Assembly (NCBI GenBank): GCA_020746105.1 | Contig: CM036619.1 | Span: forward strand, 8,780,238-8,844,237 | Reading direction: 5' to 3' | Origin: Trogon surrucura | Lineage: Eukaryota; Chordata; Aves; Trogoniformes; Trogonidae | DNA length: 64,000 nt | Shown here: positions 1-14,425 of the stretch, one piece after another | How positions within the stretch are numbered: the stretch's first letter is position 1 | Layout of the letters: each line of letters begins with the position of its first letter | Notes under the pieces: model-generated | Told to the model about the DNA's origin: nothing | The model's database searches: none | Seen by the model: only the letters and a program-made list of their open reading frames with translations | Position numbers and translations under genes: made by a program

Positions 1-999
1 CCGCAAGAAACATTTCATCTGGCGTTACCGATTGCAATTAATGCCCTGACATGTATGCAGATAGGCGCAGATGTTTGATTTATTTAACCTTTAAAAAAGA
101 GTGACTGCGTTTGAAGCACAGAAGGATGCTTGCCCCGTGAGCACACCCTGTGGGAGGCAGTCTGCCAACTCCTTCGGGAACCCCTTCACAGAATCACAGA
201 ATCACAGAATGTCAGGGATTGGAAGGGACACCAAAAGATCATCAAGTCCAATCCCCCTGCCCACACGGGAAACAAAAGGATGAGCACACTGTCCTCTGTC
301 ATGCTACACATCCCTGCCATGATTTTGGTTGAGTGTATCAGACTATGCATCGCTCTCTGGGCCCAGCTACATTTCTATCCTGTACCAGCAGTGGGCATAA
401 TGAATACTGCCCAGGTACACATGAGTGCAAATCCCACCCTGGACAAAGCTAAACTCTCTGATCACCTGTATCCCTGTTAATGTATACCCTGAATTTGGCT
501 AAGTAGTCTCTGATGTGTTTTTCTCCTTTCACCTCAGCACAGGCACAGTATTTTACCTCAACCTTCTACATCTGAATCTGAAAGAATTTAAAGTGTCTTT
601 CCTTCTTAAACTGAAATAGAGTATTATATGGAAAAAAAAGTGCTTGCAAAGGGAAGAAAAATCCTGCTAAACAGCTCTACGGGTCTTAAACTCAAGAATG
701 AGTCAAGGCATGGGCTAAAAGTGATGTAGGTGAGATTAAAAATAGGCAAACCTTCCTGCTTGATGTCTCAGGCTGGGCAGTGGTAGGTGGGTGAACCCTC
801 TGATGGCCAAAATAGAACAGAGACGGTACCTGAACATCTGCTCAGTCGGGTTGGGTTGGGATGAGCTAGCATCACAGTGGGGTTTGCTCCCCAGACCTGG
901 CACAGCTAAATGCTCAAGGCTGTGGCTGACAGTGGGAGGGGAGTGAGGAGCAAGAAAGCTGTACCCCAGTAACACGTATTCTCGCAGCAACTTCCATCT
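1..999. other. Intergenic stretch, left edge
   Basis: Apart from the CR1 tail at 186-275 I see no gene or repeat. Open frames of up to about 190 codons on either strand (for example at 736-1317 minus) overlap the antisense of CR1 or show no family motifs. Confidence 0.7.
186..275 (-). mobile_element. CR1 3'-end fragment
   Basis: The + strand reads TCACAGAATCACAGAATCAC, the reverse of the CR1 octamer tail, then GGGATTGGAAGGGACACC and AGATCATCAAGTCCAATCCC from the CR1 3' UTR. Only about 90 bp remain and no coding sequence. Confidence 0.85.
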
Positions 1000-1694
1000 C
1001 ATGTGCCAGCATAGGTTGGAGACTGATATGTTGGAGAGCAGCGTAGGGGAAAGGGACCTGAGGGTTCTAGTGGACAGCAGGATGACCATGAGCCAACAAT
1101 GTGCCCTCCTGGCCAAGAAGGCCAATGGCATCCTGGGGTGTATTAGAAGGGGGTAGCAAGTAGGTCGAGAGAGGTCCTCCTCCCGCTCTACTCTACCCTG
1201 GTGAGGCCACATCTGGAATATTGTGTCCAGTTCTGGGCCTCTCAGCTCAAGAGAGACAGGGAATTGCTTGAAAGAGCCCATCACAGAGCCACAGAGGTGA
1301 TGAAGGGAGTGGAACATCTCATCTCTTTAGCTTGGAGAAGAGGAGGCTGAGGGGTGACCTCATTAATGTTTATAAATATGTCAAGGGGGAATGTCAGGAG
1401 GATGGAGCCAGGCTCTTCTCAGGGATGTCCAATGATAGGACAAGGAGCAATGGATACAAGCTGGAACATAGGAGGTTCCATGAAAATGTTAGGAAAATCT
1501 TTTTCCATGTGAGGGTGACAGAGCCCTGGCACAGGCTGCCCAGGGAGGTTGTGGAGTCTCTTTCTCTGGAGACTTTCAAAACCTGCCTGGACACGTTCCT
1601 GTGTGACCAACTGTAGGTGATCCTGGTCTGGACTAGGTGATCTTTCAAGGTCTCTTCCAACCTCCAGTGTTCTGCGATTCTGTGATTCTGTGAT
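1000..1694 (+). mobile_element. CR1 LINE 3' portion with decayed ORF2
   Basis: The homology covers the ORF2 C-terminus after the FADD motif, the stop and the 3' UTR with an ATTCTGTG tail. GGGAAAGGGACCTGAGGGTT and GACAGCAGGATGACCATGAG are diagnostic. A deletion of about 40 nt near 1320 and a stop near 1156 break the frame. A 94-codon open stretch at 1332-1616 encodes the familiar [20 protein letters not shown] segment. It belongs to the same tail type as the 60.9 kb copy. Confidence 0.93.
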
Positions 1695-4600
1695 CCCTTC
1701 ATACTGTGTGACGTGACTTGAGTGGTTTAATGGTTTTACACGAGCTGGACCAGGGAGCTCTGAAAGGACCAGATTGTTTGTGTGACAGTCTGAACACCTG
1801 ACTGCCCTGAGAAATTATTCGACCGGATGTTGGTTGCAAACTGGAGGAAATTACACCCTCTGTATTCCTCCTCCAACACCATCATCCCTACCACAGCCAC
1901 TTCCTGGGACATACCACCCCAAAGACCAGGTTGGGGATTGTATTTTCTGTCAGGTTCCTCCAGGGTTGTTTCTCTTCCCCCTCCTCTCTGTCCTTCCTTC
2001 TTTTTTCTCACTCCCTCTGTTCATTCATTCCACCTCTCTCAATTTCCATTTTCTTTCTCACCCCTTTCTGTCACCAGCGTGCATCCTCCCTCTCAGGGAC
2101 TCTTTCTCTGCTGAGGAATCTATAAAAAACCCTGTTATCTTTGTGTCACCTGGGTGGTGGTCATCTGCGGGTGGCTACTGCTCAGTGCCTGACTTTGGAA
2201 TCTAAACTTTTGAGTAATTTGTGAAGCGCAAGGAATGTTTTAAGAGTGCAATTCCTTTTACCTAGGTGAGTTGGTCTCTAAAAAAAAAGAGTTGACACTA
2301 GGTGAATTAGTCTAGGGCAATAGGCTCAGGGATAAAGTGGGTGGCTGATACCTTGTACAAGTTGCGCTTGCTGACTTGAAGCTGAAGGAGCCATGCTAGC
2401 AGGTGTAGCAAAAGTAGCTTTGAAAATGGAAGAGAACAAGGGTTCAAAGTTCCTGGGTTATCAGACTGTAAAATCAAGGGAATAAACACTTATTTATAAA
2501 TGACAGCAGAAATGGCAATGTGTTGGTTTTGGGTTTATCTCCCAAAACATTTGGCTATCTCACTCAATTTTGACTATTTCCCCTGCATTTTTCATTCCCC
2601 TCAGAGAATTCCTTAGCTAATGCTGTGGTCAAGTGTGTCAGCAATGATGGAGTCTTTGAGATGTGGACATCTGGCTGCTTGTAGCTCCACAGTTCATCTC
2701 ATGTGTGTCGTGGGACTTTGTCTTATGGTGATCATAAACCAGACACTTTGTCTTAGCTTGGATGAGACAGGGATCAAGATGTGTGTCTGCAGCTCCAGGG
2801 CAGGGATGCTGAGATATTGAGCTGCCTCAGCAACCTTTCTGATAGCAATTCCTGTGTGAATATGGCAGAGCAGTGCACTTAAAAGTGTGACTGAGTGTAA
2901 GGTTATTTCATTAAGTCTCAGACGACAGGGACATTTAGGCTCTTGTTCAACTCAGTGATGGAAGCAGCCCACACCTTGGCTTCTGCTTCTCGGGGCTCCC
3001 GAGTCCCTCTAAGGATGTAAATTCTAAAAGAGATCATTTCAATCCTGTATCATCCTGGCTTAATGCTGGATAGTGTTGTACCAACTCCAATAAATGAAGG
3101 CTCTAAAGACACTTCTTTATGTAGTTCAAAGACTTAAATCTGATTTAAGATCTTCAAATGATGTAAAATCCACTTCATGTTTTGATGACTTCAGTTACAT
3201 TCACTATTAAATGCTTGTGCCATATTTTCGGTCTGAGTTTCTTAGTTTCAGCTTTCTGCCAATGTCTGCTTGTCTGATGAGAATTCAATAACTTCAAACA
3301 TATAATCATGCAAGGATTCAGTAAATCACCACTGACTCTTCAATAAAACAAGGAAGCCACATTGCTTCTAAGTCTCAGTTTCTAATTGGTTTTCTGGACC
3401 TTGAAGGAATTTTATAGTTTTAATGACTTCTGTCTCTTTACTTTTCACCTTCCATGGACATTATGTCTGCAAATGCGCCCATCCATCAGCCATGTCATCC
3501 ACAGAGAGCTGGAGACAGGTAGCACGCCCCAGTGCAAACCAGCTCTGACTCTGTTAGACTAACACTTTAATATCACTCCTTCCTCAACATATCCCTTAGG
3601 CCTCTCAGACACATAAACAGGTTTCTCAGTTTGATTCCATTTTACAGTCTTTTTACACTAAATAAACTGGGAAATGGACTGATTTATTTTATGCTGTTTG
3701 ATGTGCCTGACACTTTTACTGGGGACTGTAGCTGGCCAAAGAACACAGGGACTGCAAAGAACAGAGAGAGAGTTCAGGGAGGATGGATGCTGCTGTTATT
3801 TGCAAATGTGTGGCAGGAATAGCTCCTTGACTGTAGTGGATTTACCCTGTAATAAGTGAGATCAGAGTCTGCCTACAAGTCCAAGGGAAAAAAGAACACC
3901 TTGGAATTTCCTGACTCATAAAAGGTAAATGCTGAGTCATTAATCTGGCTTTTAAGCAAGCCCAACAAGTCGCTGTGTTAGTTTTCTATCAGGATGTCTT
4001 TTTTTTTTTTTTCCCCCTGCCTTTTTTCATGCTGAGGTGATGGAGGAAACACCCCTTCCATGCGGGATTTGCATGGTTTGCAGGGGCCCTGCTGAGCCTG
4101 TGATTAACAGAAAGGCTGTGAACCTCACCCAATTCAGGAGACACATACTGGAATGGGAAGGGAGATGGTCTACTCGAACTGCACCATTTATTACTGTTGT
4201 TGTTACTACTTGGGTGATAGAAGAGCTCCATCAGTCTGGCCTTTGAAATATCAAAGCTTTAGAAACAAGAGTGTGAAAACATCTGGTTTAGCTGACACTT
4301 GATAACATCAAGCATCTGAGCACACAGCCAGCCCCGCTTCAACACAGGTGAATATCCCATTTCCACAGAGTTAGTGGCCTTTGCAGATGAGACTTGACAC
4401 CACAGAGTACAAGAAGCTGCAAAACGGCAGGAAGACTCACTCTTTTTCTGCCCAAATAATCTTTCCAAAAAAGATGGATGAGAGTCACCATGTGGATAGA
4501 GAACCAAAAGCTCCTTTGCTCCCATTCAGCCTAGTATCCCTGGTACCATGATGCAGAAAGTACCAGCGATGAGCTTAATGTGGTAAATCCACTGCTGGAA

Positions 4601-7600
4601 TCAGTCACTTGAAAAATGCCAGGTGAAGGGAGGTACCTTGAAATGTTGTTCAACTGGGGTTTCCGTACTAAGTCAGCACAATGCTGTGTGGCTTGCACTC
4701 CTCATGCTGACATGCTTGTAAGGCTGATAACACACCCAACAGCTAAAAAAGAGAATCAGCTTGTTCAAGTAAACCAACCTGACTCTCAGCACTTCAGGAC
4801 TGAGTGATTATTTCTCCAAAGAGGTGGCATAAATCAGGTCCACTGATGTGGGTGAAGCCACAGCTACATCTGAGAAAATGGAACCTTCAATATTTGATTC
4901 ACTCAAGCAACCAAAACCGTTTATATTTGAGTGAGAATATTGCCTTAGGGAACATATGACTGTGGCTTCATCCCACATAAATAGACTCAGATTTATTAGG
5001 GCAGGTCTTCAGCTGGTGTCAATCTGTGTGACTCTTGATTTCAGCAATATTAATCTGGCTGACAGCAGCTGAGCTGTTCCACTGTGAACGAAAACATGAG
5101 GATTTGAATGACAGTAGGAAAAAAACTAAGCCATTAAAATGCTAGTTTATGTAAATTCCTGTGTTAAAAAAATTTAGAACTTTTTGTCAACTTACAAATA
5201 TGTGTTATATTAGATTTTCAATGATTGACTTCAGATACAGTACCTTCTTATTTCTCTCAAAAGCGATAGCCTGATCTATCCTTAAGTTTTCCTGTTGGAC
5301 ATTTATGTGGCCATTATGTGGGCAAAAAAGCTATTTTAATGGTTTAGAAAGATTGCCAGGAATTTGTGACAGCAGCAACAGTACTCTGGGGTATCCAGTG
5401 TTTTTCCTGAGCAATTGTCTTTCTCAGTATCTGTTCTCAAAAAAACATAAGTTTCTTAATTAAAGCTTTCAAACAGAACTTAGGATACAATAGAAAAACA
5501 ACAACAAACCACCACACAAATAAGCTGCCAAGCTCTTGAACAGGCTACAGAGAATCAGGAACCTGCCAGAAATATGAGCAAGCTCTGATAAATCCTTGCT
5601 GTAGAAAAGTAGTCTTCTGGAAATAAAGATTAACATAATATTTGCTAACCAATAAAAGAAGCTGGATTAATAGCACATATTGAGTCTGAACCTCGGCTGA
5701 TACAAAAATGAAGTCCTTGGAGTTGCATTGATTTGTGGCATTCATGGGTGCAATGCATTATTCATAAATATTAGTTCAACTATTTGAACAAATGCGAGAA
5801 GTGCAGGGGAGGAATTGACCTTTGGGTTTGTCGCTTGCAGATGTTTTTCTTGATGCACATGAAAAGAGAGGAAAATATGTTGACTAACAAACTAGGAAAG
5901 GATGAAAGAATGAAGGATCTCAACAAATATTGCACAGATCTCTGAAGTGGCACGGTCTACTCCCTTTGTAGGTTGGCCTGCTTCGTATCATGGTCTCCTT
6001 TACAAGCAATTTTATGACATGCTCCAAAAAATGACTTCACCCACTGTGGATAATGTGCACGCCCTGGTATTTCTATTCTCTATATCAGTGACCACAGAAT
6101 TACGCAACTGTTCATTCATCTGGGTCTTTTTCCCTTGTACTAGTGCAGGAATATTCTCCAGTCTCTGGGGTGGAGCTGACTGCATGGAGAGGGAAGTCTC
6201 TGTTCTGCTGAAAATTCTCTGTGGCCAGTGTCATTGCTCCCTGTAGGGCCTAGGCGAGACTGGAATCAGGTTTTATCTTTTCAATAGCACACTGAGGCTT
6301 TCCGGCACTGTAAATATGCCCATGAATTTCCAAGGTTGCATTAGGTTAATAAATATGTTTAACTGGAAAAAAAAACAAACCAACCAACAACCAATGAGCC
6401 AATGAAATTACATTAAATGTAAAAGAGTGAAAGCTACAAAGCATAACCATCTCCTATTTCAGATGGGTTTGTTTTTCTGTTGGAAAGTAGGTCTACCCCT
6501 CTAGCCAATGTATTGTTCTTAAAATATTTTGTTAATAAATGCAGACAAATAGATTTATTTATTTTTTTCATACTAAAGAAGATAAGAAAGAGATGTTTAG
6601 AAAAGTTACAAATAGATCCCCAAGAGATCAAACCTGTTTGAAACATGGAATATTTGAGGACCATTTTTTTCCCTCTGTGGCCCAAGTATCCAAATTCTGC
6701 ATTCTAACTATGGTAACATTTTATTCAAAGTTTCCTTTGGTGTTTGGTTAGTAAATGTTTCTCTTTCAAGAGAGTTGCTTTCAGTCTCTGTTTCCTGGGG
6801 AAATGGAGCTTATGCAATCGCCTTGTATGTATTCACATCTGTCTGTCTGTGTCTTTTTGCAGTAATTTTTGAGTATTTTGGCCAAAATCTAACCAAATCT
6901 GAGATGAGAAATATATCACTGATGATCACATTCCTATGCGTTTTGTGAAAAGAGGCACCGAGGAGAAACAAGAGGCCATAGGAGTATCACCTGGGGAAAG
7001 GGTAGTATTTACTCACACACCATTAGATGCCAGAGAAGCCACACAGCTGAGACCTCTCAGACTGCAGGAAAACAACTTCAGCTGGAGTTTGCAGTCAGCC
7101 ACCAGACACAAATCTGTGGGGAAAGTGACATTATTGATGTAGCTCTCACAAAAATACTGCTAATTTAGGCATATGTAGTCCACACCCTCTCAAGTTCTCA
7201 TATTTTTATTTTTTTTATTTCCTGCTAGCTTCCTTTCCTCCCAGCACCAGATAATGTTTTTTCTTAATTTAGTCTTAGTTGTAAAAACAATAAGGGTTAA
7301 AACAAAGGTATCCATTTTCACATTGCCACCTTAGGAAGTAAAATATTAAGTCTCTCACAAATTCTTCCCCAGACTCTTTCAAAGTACAAAGATAGAGTCA
7401 CCTTCCAGTGGGTATGGGCTTGTTCTCTCTCAGGAAGGTGAATAAATTGACGTTTGGATATGGACTGGTTTGGAGACCTCAGCAGAAGGACGTCTCAACT
7501 ATGGAGAGAATTCAGGCTATGTGGTTTTACTGCCATTGATAATTGCATCTGAAGCATTTTAAAAAATATAATCATGAATATAATAAAATACTTTTCCATG

Positions 7601-10528
7601 CCGTGGAAGGTGCTCACCACCACGCCTTCTAGCCTTCAATATAAGTTTTACAAAATTGGGAGCATGTTTCCAGATTTCATTTGAAGCATTGCTGTTTGCC
7701 AACCCAAAAGACTGAGTCTTGAGACAAAGAAAGAGAATGGGGCACCTGAGGTGATGTTTTACATCTGCAGTGCCAGAGCAGGTCACTGCCCCAAGCTCTG
7801 TTGTTTGCATTCAGTGTCTACCTTTCTGCATTCCTACCCAGTGGGATAAAACTTTTCATCCTCTCCTGGATGGAGGGCATCACACAGAGTGATCACTGTT
7901 TCCTTCTGGGTTTCTTTTCCCTTCTTCTTCCTCTTGTCAGTCTTTGGAGAAGATGGGATGCTATAGACTTGTACTCAGCCTGAGGCAAAAAGAGAAGAAC
8001 AGGCTGGAACAAGACTCTGAGCCCACATGGTGCAGTTGATGTCTACTCTGATCCAGCAAATGCTTTTCTTCTTCACCAAGTAATAAAATGGTATCAGGGG
8101 TTTTGGCAGTACTTGTTTTCCTTTAACGTGGTTTTGGTCCATCTTCCTTTAATCGCCTTGGAAACTGGTGAGTCCCTGAGGAACTACTGGCTTGCACATG
8201 TTCCAACAGGACAGGTTTCCCAAAGGGAATATGGACAGGACATATTCTGTGACACTGTGTGAGACAGGAGTGGGGAGGGATAAGATCCCCACAGGGGAGC
8301 CACAGCAACATACTTCTGAGGCTACACCAGTTATTCCTGGGTTTAAGTACCATAAAAATATAGAGAAGATAAATCTTATATCCCCCACAGCTAGAAAAAA
8401 ATGTGGCCAGCGTGTTTTATTGTGGGTTTGGTAGGTTTTTTAAATGAAAGCTAAAAGTGCAACCTGCACAGTCCTCAGCCCTGAAAAGCATCCAGTTTCG
8501 CTGAGATGGTTGCACTTATTATTTGTAAGTCGAAATTTAATCTTGAAACGTGCTTGAGGAAAATGTCCACACAGGTGACGGAGAGGGCCTGTTTTGCTCA
8601 GGGTACCAGTGATGAAGTACAGCTCCTGGCAAGGGATCTCCTTGGGTGGGAGCCACCACAAGCTCTATCCTGCCTCAGGACCCCAGGCTTATTCTTTTTT
8701 GTAACAGGGAAGGGCCTGGGCTGAGAGCAAGTCAGAGAGCCTCTAGTGAGCAGACTCAAGATCTGAAGACCTTATCTTGATACTCCCTAGAGTTCACTTC
8801 CCACTTAGTTCTTCTTGACCTCCAATTCCTAGATTATTTCTGCAAAAAGTCACCTATTCCCACCTACTGGTTACTACTACTGACCAGAAGAGGGAAGATG
8901 CCTGTAACATCAACTAAATGTCAATGACAGCAATAACCATCCTCAGATATGCTCTGGCAGAACCAATAACCTGTGAGGCTTTATTTCTCTCCCTCTCTGT
9001 TATTTTCCCTGTGTTAGGTTTCCTACGACAAATGCATGTCAATCCTGTTCCCTCATCCTGGGAGGAAAAAACATCAGTGCTGTTGATGCAACTGAGGAGC
9101 CTGGGGCAACCTCATGCCTACTCTTGCCCTGAACTCCTTTAAGAACTGCCTATTTCTGGGGATTTCTGCATCATCTTTTCTTTTCAAACCTTGGCTTGTA
9201 TCCTCAGCCAATGTAGCTCCTATGTGCTGCGGTCCGAGCCAGGAAGATTTTGAAAGACTCCAGGCTACATCCCAGAGCCTCACTCTGACTACTCCTCCAG
9301 AGCAAGAGAGCAGCACAGATAACCACACTGAGGATAACTCTCCAAGATTTAATCTGGGATAGATTTCTATCTCACTTGATCAAATTTCATGTGAGATAGT
9401 GCCAAAAGTATTACTACAGTCAAGATAAAATCACACCACAGCAACTTAATCACCTTCTATAGTACATACTCTGATGCCCATATCCTCAAGACCTGTCACA
9501 AATCTGATGTTTTTCTAATCTAACAAACATATATTTGGTGTCAGAAAGCTCCTTCTGATCTTCAGTATGTTAAAAAATGGTCTGTTCCACCTGGTGTTTG
9601 AACATTTTCCTAGTTGTTGAAAGTACACTGCTTTGTTGGTAATTCTCTAGCTCTTCCTCTTCCTTCACATCAATAGACCCATATCCACTTTTTTTTTTTT
9701 CCCCTTTTAAGTCTCACATATCCTTCAAGGCAGTGGCTAGCCATTTCTCTGATTTGAACAAAATATATCTCTTTTAAAATAGTCCCCTTAGCATGACTTT
9801 TGCTTATTGTAGACTGAATCCCTCCTTCCCGCTCATTGGTGTTGGCATATTAGTCATTGGCGCATAGCAATTTTAGTGAAGGCTGATATGTGAGAGGTAT
9901 TAACAACTTCAGCCCTCCAGGCTTTATTAGCTTTCCTTTCTCACTAAGTGGACCAGCTTCTTCCTTCATCTTCCTCTTTCTGCTGAAATAGTAATAGAAA
10001 GCTCTTTGTTAACTTCCACGTCCCTTGCTAGTTGCATTTCATTCTGTGCTTTTGGCCTTTATCATTTTGTCCCTCCATGCTCCAGCAATTCTTTTATATG
10101 CATCTTTAGTAAACTGACCTAGTTCCCACCTCTTACATTTCCTCACAGACCATCTGTCTGTTGCAGGAAATTGCCAGCCGTTACCAGCGTAGGCTACATT
10201 TCACCTCCAGTGTGAAAACTGGGGGCAAGTGGGACTCTGTACTAATTCATTTTCATCATGATGAGGTGCTAAGAAGAAATATCGTAGGATCATTGCTTCT
10301 GTGAGTGAAGAGCAACCTCAGTGTTGCACTGGGTTGGAGCAGCAGATGCCTAAGAAAGAGTTGTGCCATCAAAGGACAGAAAGTACCAGCCCTCTGCATT
10401 CAACTAACAACGTCTCTTAATTACACACTCTCCTTGAAAATTGGGGCATGGGAATTCTGAAGAGGAATAGGATATTGAATCATCTCAGACCCATACTAGT
10501 GTGTATGAATCCTCTTCTATCTTTTCTT

Positions 10529-10549
10529 AAAAAAAAAAAAAAAAAAAAA
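10529..10549. repeat. Poly(A) run
   Basis: About 21 As with no AATAAA or recognisable gene copy before them. It is probably a simple homopolymer. Confidence 0.9.
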
Positions 10550-12262
10550 GCAAGCTTTTCTTGCTCTAGAAAAAGTCAAAATGGCAACTCATCTGCACCA
10601 ACCAGCCCAAAGCCTTAATTTCTTGTGTCATCTCCCCTGTAAACCTTCCTGGGAGCTGTAAGTTCTTATTGAGGAGTAGGTCTTTCCACTGTACTTTCCT
10701 GTGGAGAAGCATAGTGAAGAAAGTACTGGAGTAAATTATCTGCTGTTCGAGTTATTGTCATAAATGATAAAACAGATGTTTTGTATGAATGAACTTTTCA
10801 TGATCTTGGGCTGCAGGCTGGCTAGATAATGTGAAATCCTATTACAGCATGGAACAAGGAGCTGTAGTGGGCATAGAAGTCCCAAATCTAGCTCCCGATT
10901 ATATAGTTTTTTCCACAGCTTATCCCTTAAACCACACACGTGCTAGTCCTTGCACATCTAGCAGCATTCTGCAGCCATTCTTAGCTGGAAGTGAGACTTT
11001 TGGCAAATTATTTGGAAAACTTCGTAACGTATATATTCCTGTTTCCCCACCTAATGCTAAGCCCAGTGCCTTTGTGTGCTCTGGGTTTCTGGAAGGTTTC
11101 TGGGCATGATTATTTCCGTTACCTTCTCCCAGGTGAGAACATTTATTTTTACACCTACCATTAGCTTGCTCTAGGCTTTGCAAAAGAAAATGCATCAAAC
11201 CCTTTTGCTCTGCCCCAGAGACACAAAGCAGCTATAAAGCAAGATAAAGCAGTTAATTGCTCTGCTTCCCCAAAGCAACATAAAGGAGTACCCTGGAGAA
11301 TTTGGCATTTACAGAGTAGTTTCTGTTGCATGAAAGGCATAACCCTGAAAATCATAGCCATAACTCTCAAAGGGATTTTAAGAAATCATATAGTCCAACA
11401 TTTCACACTCAGGTGGGCTCAAGGTTAGAGGTAGGTTATAATGGATGATGTTTGCTTACGCCTTTATCAGAACTGAAGGTGTTTACACAATATATTTCTG
11501 GAGACTGATTCATACCTGCACAAGCAAAATGGCTGAGGTCTCAAAAGAGATTTGCACACCAAATCCTCAGTCTATTATTTCTGTTTGCTGTGTAATTTTC
11601 ATTTCTACTAAAGTGCACCTGTCAGGAAGTAGCCCTGGAAGTAGCAGCAGAACTCCCTTATTCCAGTAGCCCCAGGGGTTTGAACCCTGACTCACAAACT
11701 TGGGCTTGCCACCATGTGAAAGACTGTAACCCAGTGCTTGGGAATGAGGCAAAGCTTTCCTCCAGCTGCACTGTTGGGCGAAAAGGATGTCCCACTGACA
11801 GCTACCTCTCTTGGCCTGAGCACATATAACAGAGCTGAATATCCCCAACATGCTGCATGTGTTGATCTGAGATCAACCCCAGATTACACGACTGTCTTTC
11901 TTTGTAAACAGAATGAAATGTGATGGAGTTTTGGTATAGACAACTCTGACCTTGAATAACTCCTTGCAGCACTTCCTTACGTTCACCCTACTAATCATGA
12001 GGTTAGGGAAGTACTGCTTGAAAGATGCAGTAATGACTTGGAGCCCAGCACAAGCAGTAAAAATGTGCTCTGTTCTAGGAAATATTGTCATTATCCCAGA
12101 AATATGGCATATCTGCATAGTCTCTGCCTTAGCACATATGGACCATGGAGAGGAAAATATATTGCATCATCATATTATCACGTGGAGTTGGCAGGTATTT
12201 TGGGAACCATTCCTTAATGCCATGTTCAGATGAGAGGAGAAAGAGAAAAGAAACAAATGACA

Positions 12263-12305
12263 GGTAGAGCTGTATCAAGGTAGAGGTAGAGCTGTATCAA
12301 AGTAG
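12263..12305. repeat. 22-bp tandem duplication
   Basis: AGGTAGAGCTGTATCAAGGT-type unit present twice in a row, with one G/A difference in the second copy. Edges are uncertain by a base or two. Confidence 0.75.
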
Positions 12306-14243
12306 AAGCTTTAATTTTTCATCTGAGATGATGGTAGGAATATAAACCCGTCTCCCCCCAACTTGGCTAAAATTTCTCTGTAATGAAGTCCTTCACATAC
12401 AGTTTATGTGTGTATTGAAGTAATTTGCTTGATTGTATCCCTAAAAAGCAGAGATGTTTAGTTTCCTTTACCGTATAAAATAAAAGTAATTGCAACACAG
12501 GCCAAAGCAACGTATTCAGTCTGGCCCTATATGCTACTCGCATCAAAACTCTCAGCAACAGCATTAAGGTACTATCTGTAGAGCTAGAAAAAGGTGACAT
12601 TCATCACATCTGCCATTGCAGGAGGTAAACTTGAGCTGGGTTTCTGGGCTGCCGTCATAGCCAGCTGAGTCAATGGAGTATGTGGTTCAGTTTATCCACT
12701 CACATATAAGTGTGTACTTCAGGAGATGAACCACCCCCTCAACCCCATGGATGCTACTGATTGGTTCTCCATTGACTGTAAAGGGAGCCTGAGGTTGTTT
12801 GGTCAAATATAGACCTCTTATGGGAATGTCAAACCCACTCACCAACTTCCATGGGAATCTGCAGAAGTCATCCTTCCATGAAACTTTGTGGTTTGGGGAT
12901 TTGGCGGGGTTTTTTCAGTAGGAAATCTGTTACATGGGAGAAATGCATCAGCCATGGATAACTAATGTCAATTGCATACATTGGGGTCTGAAGCACCAGC
13001 CATGTTTGACAGGCTGGATTGTTGCTATTAACAGAAGAGAAAGGGGTCAAAAAAAAGAAGAGAAGAACGGGAGAACTGTCATACACTCCGCTTCATAATT
13101 CTTTATTAAAATATGAGATATACCTACACATATTAATGCAATGGGCTCTGAATTCTATGTGTAGTAACATATAAGTATACCTTATGCATTACTAGTTGCT
13201 CAAAGCAGAGCCATTTGGATGGGATTTGAGACCACATTTCTCATTTCCTGTGAATTGCAAGTCACAGAATATTACCCAGTTGCCTGCAATCAGGTCATGC
13301 TAAAGGATTGTCTTGCAAAGCATCCAGCCATGGCTGGAAGCAGCAGGAGACTGAGCTGCTACTACTCCTCTTACCGATTTGTTCCAGTGATCTAATCAGT
13401 CTCCCTTTGGAAAGACTAGTAGACCTTAACTCTACCTTAACTCTACCTTAAACTTGACTCATTTTAACTGCCAGTTGTTTTTCCCGTGCAACTTCTCTTA
13501 CTTCCTATTTTTTCCAAGCCTTATTCTTAATACCTAGTAATTTACAGAAGCCAAATTTTTTATTAACTTACTCATTTCATTGTGAGATACTGTGTCGCAG
13601 CCCTTTAGATTTTTTCTTTGCCTTTTCTCAGCTTCCTGCATAATTTTTCAACGTCCTATTAAAAGCATGTTTACCAGGCCAAGATGCAGTACTCTGGTAA
13701 ACACTGCTGCTACAAACCCAGGTAGAAATTATCTCCCTGCTCTTACCCACTTTCCTCCACTGTGTATGTCTGATGATCACATCAGCAACATCATTTCCCT
13801 CAGCATCATTCTTAAGGATAAAATTCATGTGTGTGTCCAATATGGCCTCTAGGTCTGCTGTGGTCTGTGCTTCTAGCACACAGGAGCGACCTTTATTCAT
13901 TTGCATTTTCTATGAATGGAGTAGTTTACAAAATGTTTCATCATCTTTTTATCATTGCCTAGTCACAGGATAATTTACTAGTCTGCTAATCTTTATGTCA
14001 TTGGGAAACTTTAGATCCAAGCCCAAAGTTGCTGACAAAAACTTGGGAAAGTTTTGGACCAGATCTGTGAAATTTACTAAAAGGTCTATTGCTTGATAAA
14101 TTCTACTCACAAAAAGAAAATAATATATAACTGTCAATTAAGTGACTCCTTAATCCACTAAAAATGTGCTTCAATGTTGTTCAGGTCATATTTTATCTTA
14201 TTTTATTTAGAAAATTATGTGGTACTAAAAATACTAGTTAATC

Positions 14244-14425
14244 GTAGAACCATAGAATCACTATGGTTGGAAAAGATCTCTAAGACCATCAAGTCCAACC
14301 GTCAACCCAACATGACTATGACCACTAAACCATGTCCCAGAGTGCCACCTCTACGTATTTGCTTCACCACTCTTTCAGTAAAGAAATATTTCCTAATGTC
14401 AAATCTAACTCTCTCTTGGCACAAA
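14244..14425 (-). mobile_element. Old CR1 3'-end fragment
   Basis: The + strand reads AACCATAGAATCACTATGG, then GTTGGAAAAGATCTCTAAGA and AAACCATGTCCCAGAGTGCC, all from the reverse complement of an older CR1 3' UTR. It jumps into CACTCTTTCAGTAAAGAAAT from the ORF2 end with an internal deletion. Confidence 0.85.

Larger units (their letters stand above)
1695..14243. other. Intergenic stretch, no gene seen
   Basis: This is about 12.5 kb of AT-rich unique sequence. It contains a pyrimidine-rich block (1965-2125) followed by a TATA-like CTATAAAAAA, a poly(A) run at 10529-10549, a 22-bp tandem duplication near 12263 and a TAACTCTACCT duplication near 13427. No open frame here resembles a known protein, and no CCN4 (WISP1) exon was recognised, although that gene lies downstream of TG in mammals. 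Confidence 0.65.

Noticed and set aside
736..1317. 193-codon minus open frame
   Set aside because: Its N-terminal half is the antisense of the CR1 copy at 1000-1694 and the rest is unique flank. It is not a gene.
10529..10549. Poly(A) run as the tail of a processed pseudogene
   Set aside because: No poly(A) signal, open frame or target duplication around it.
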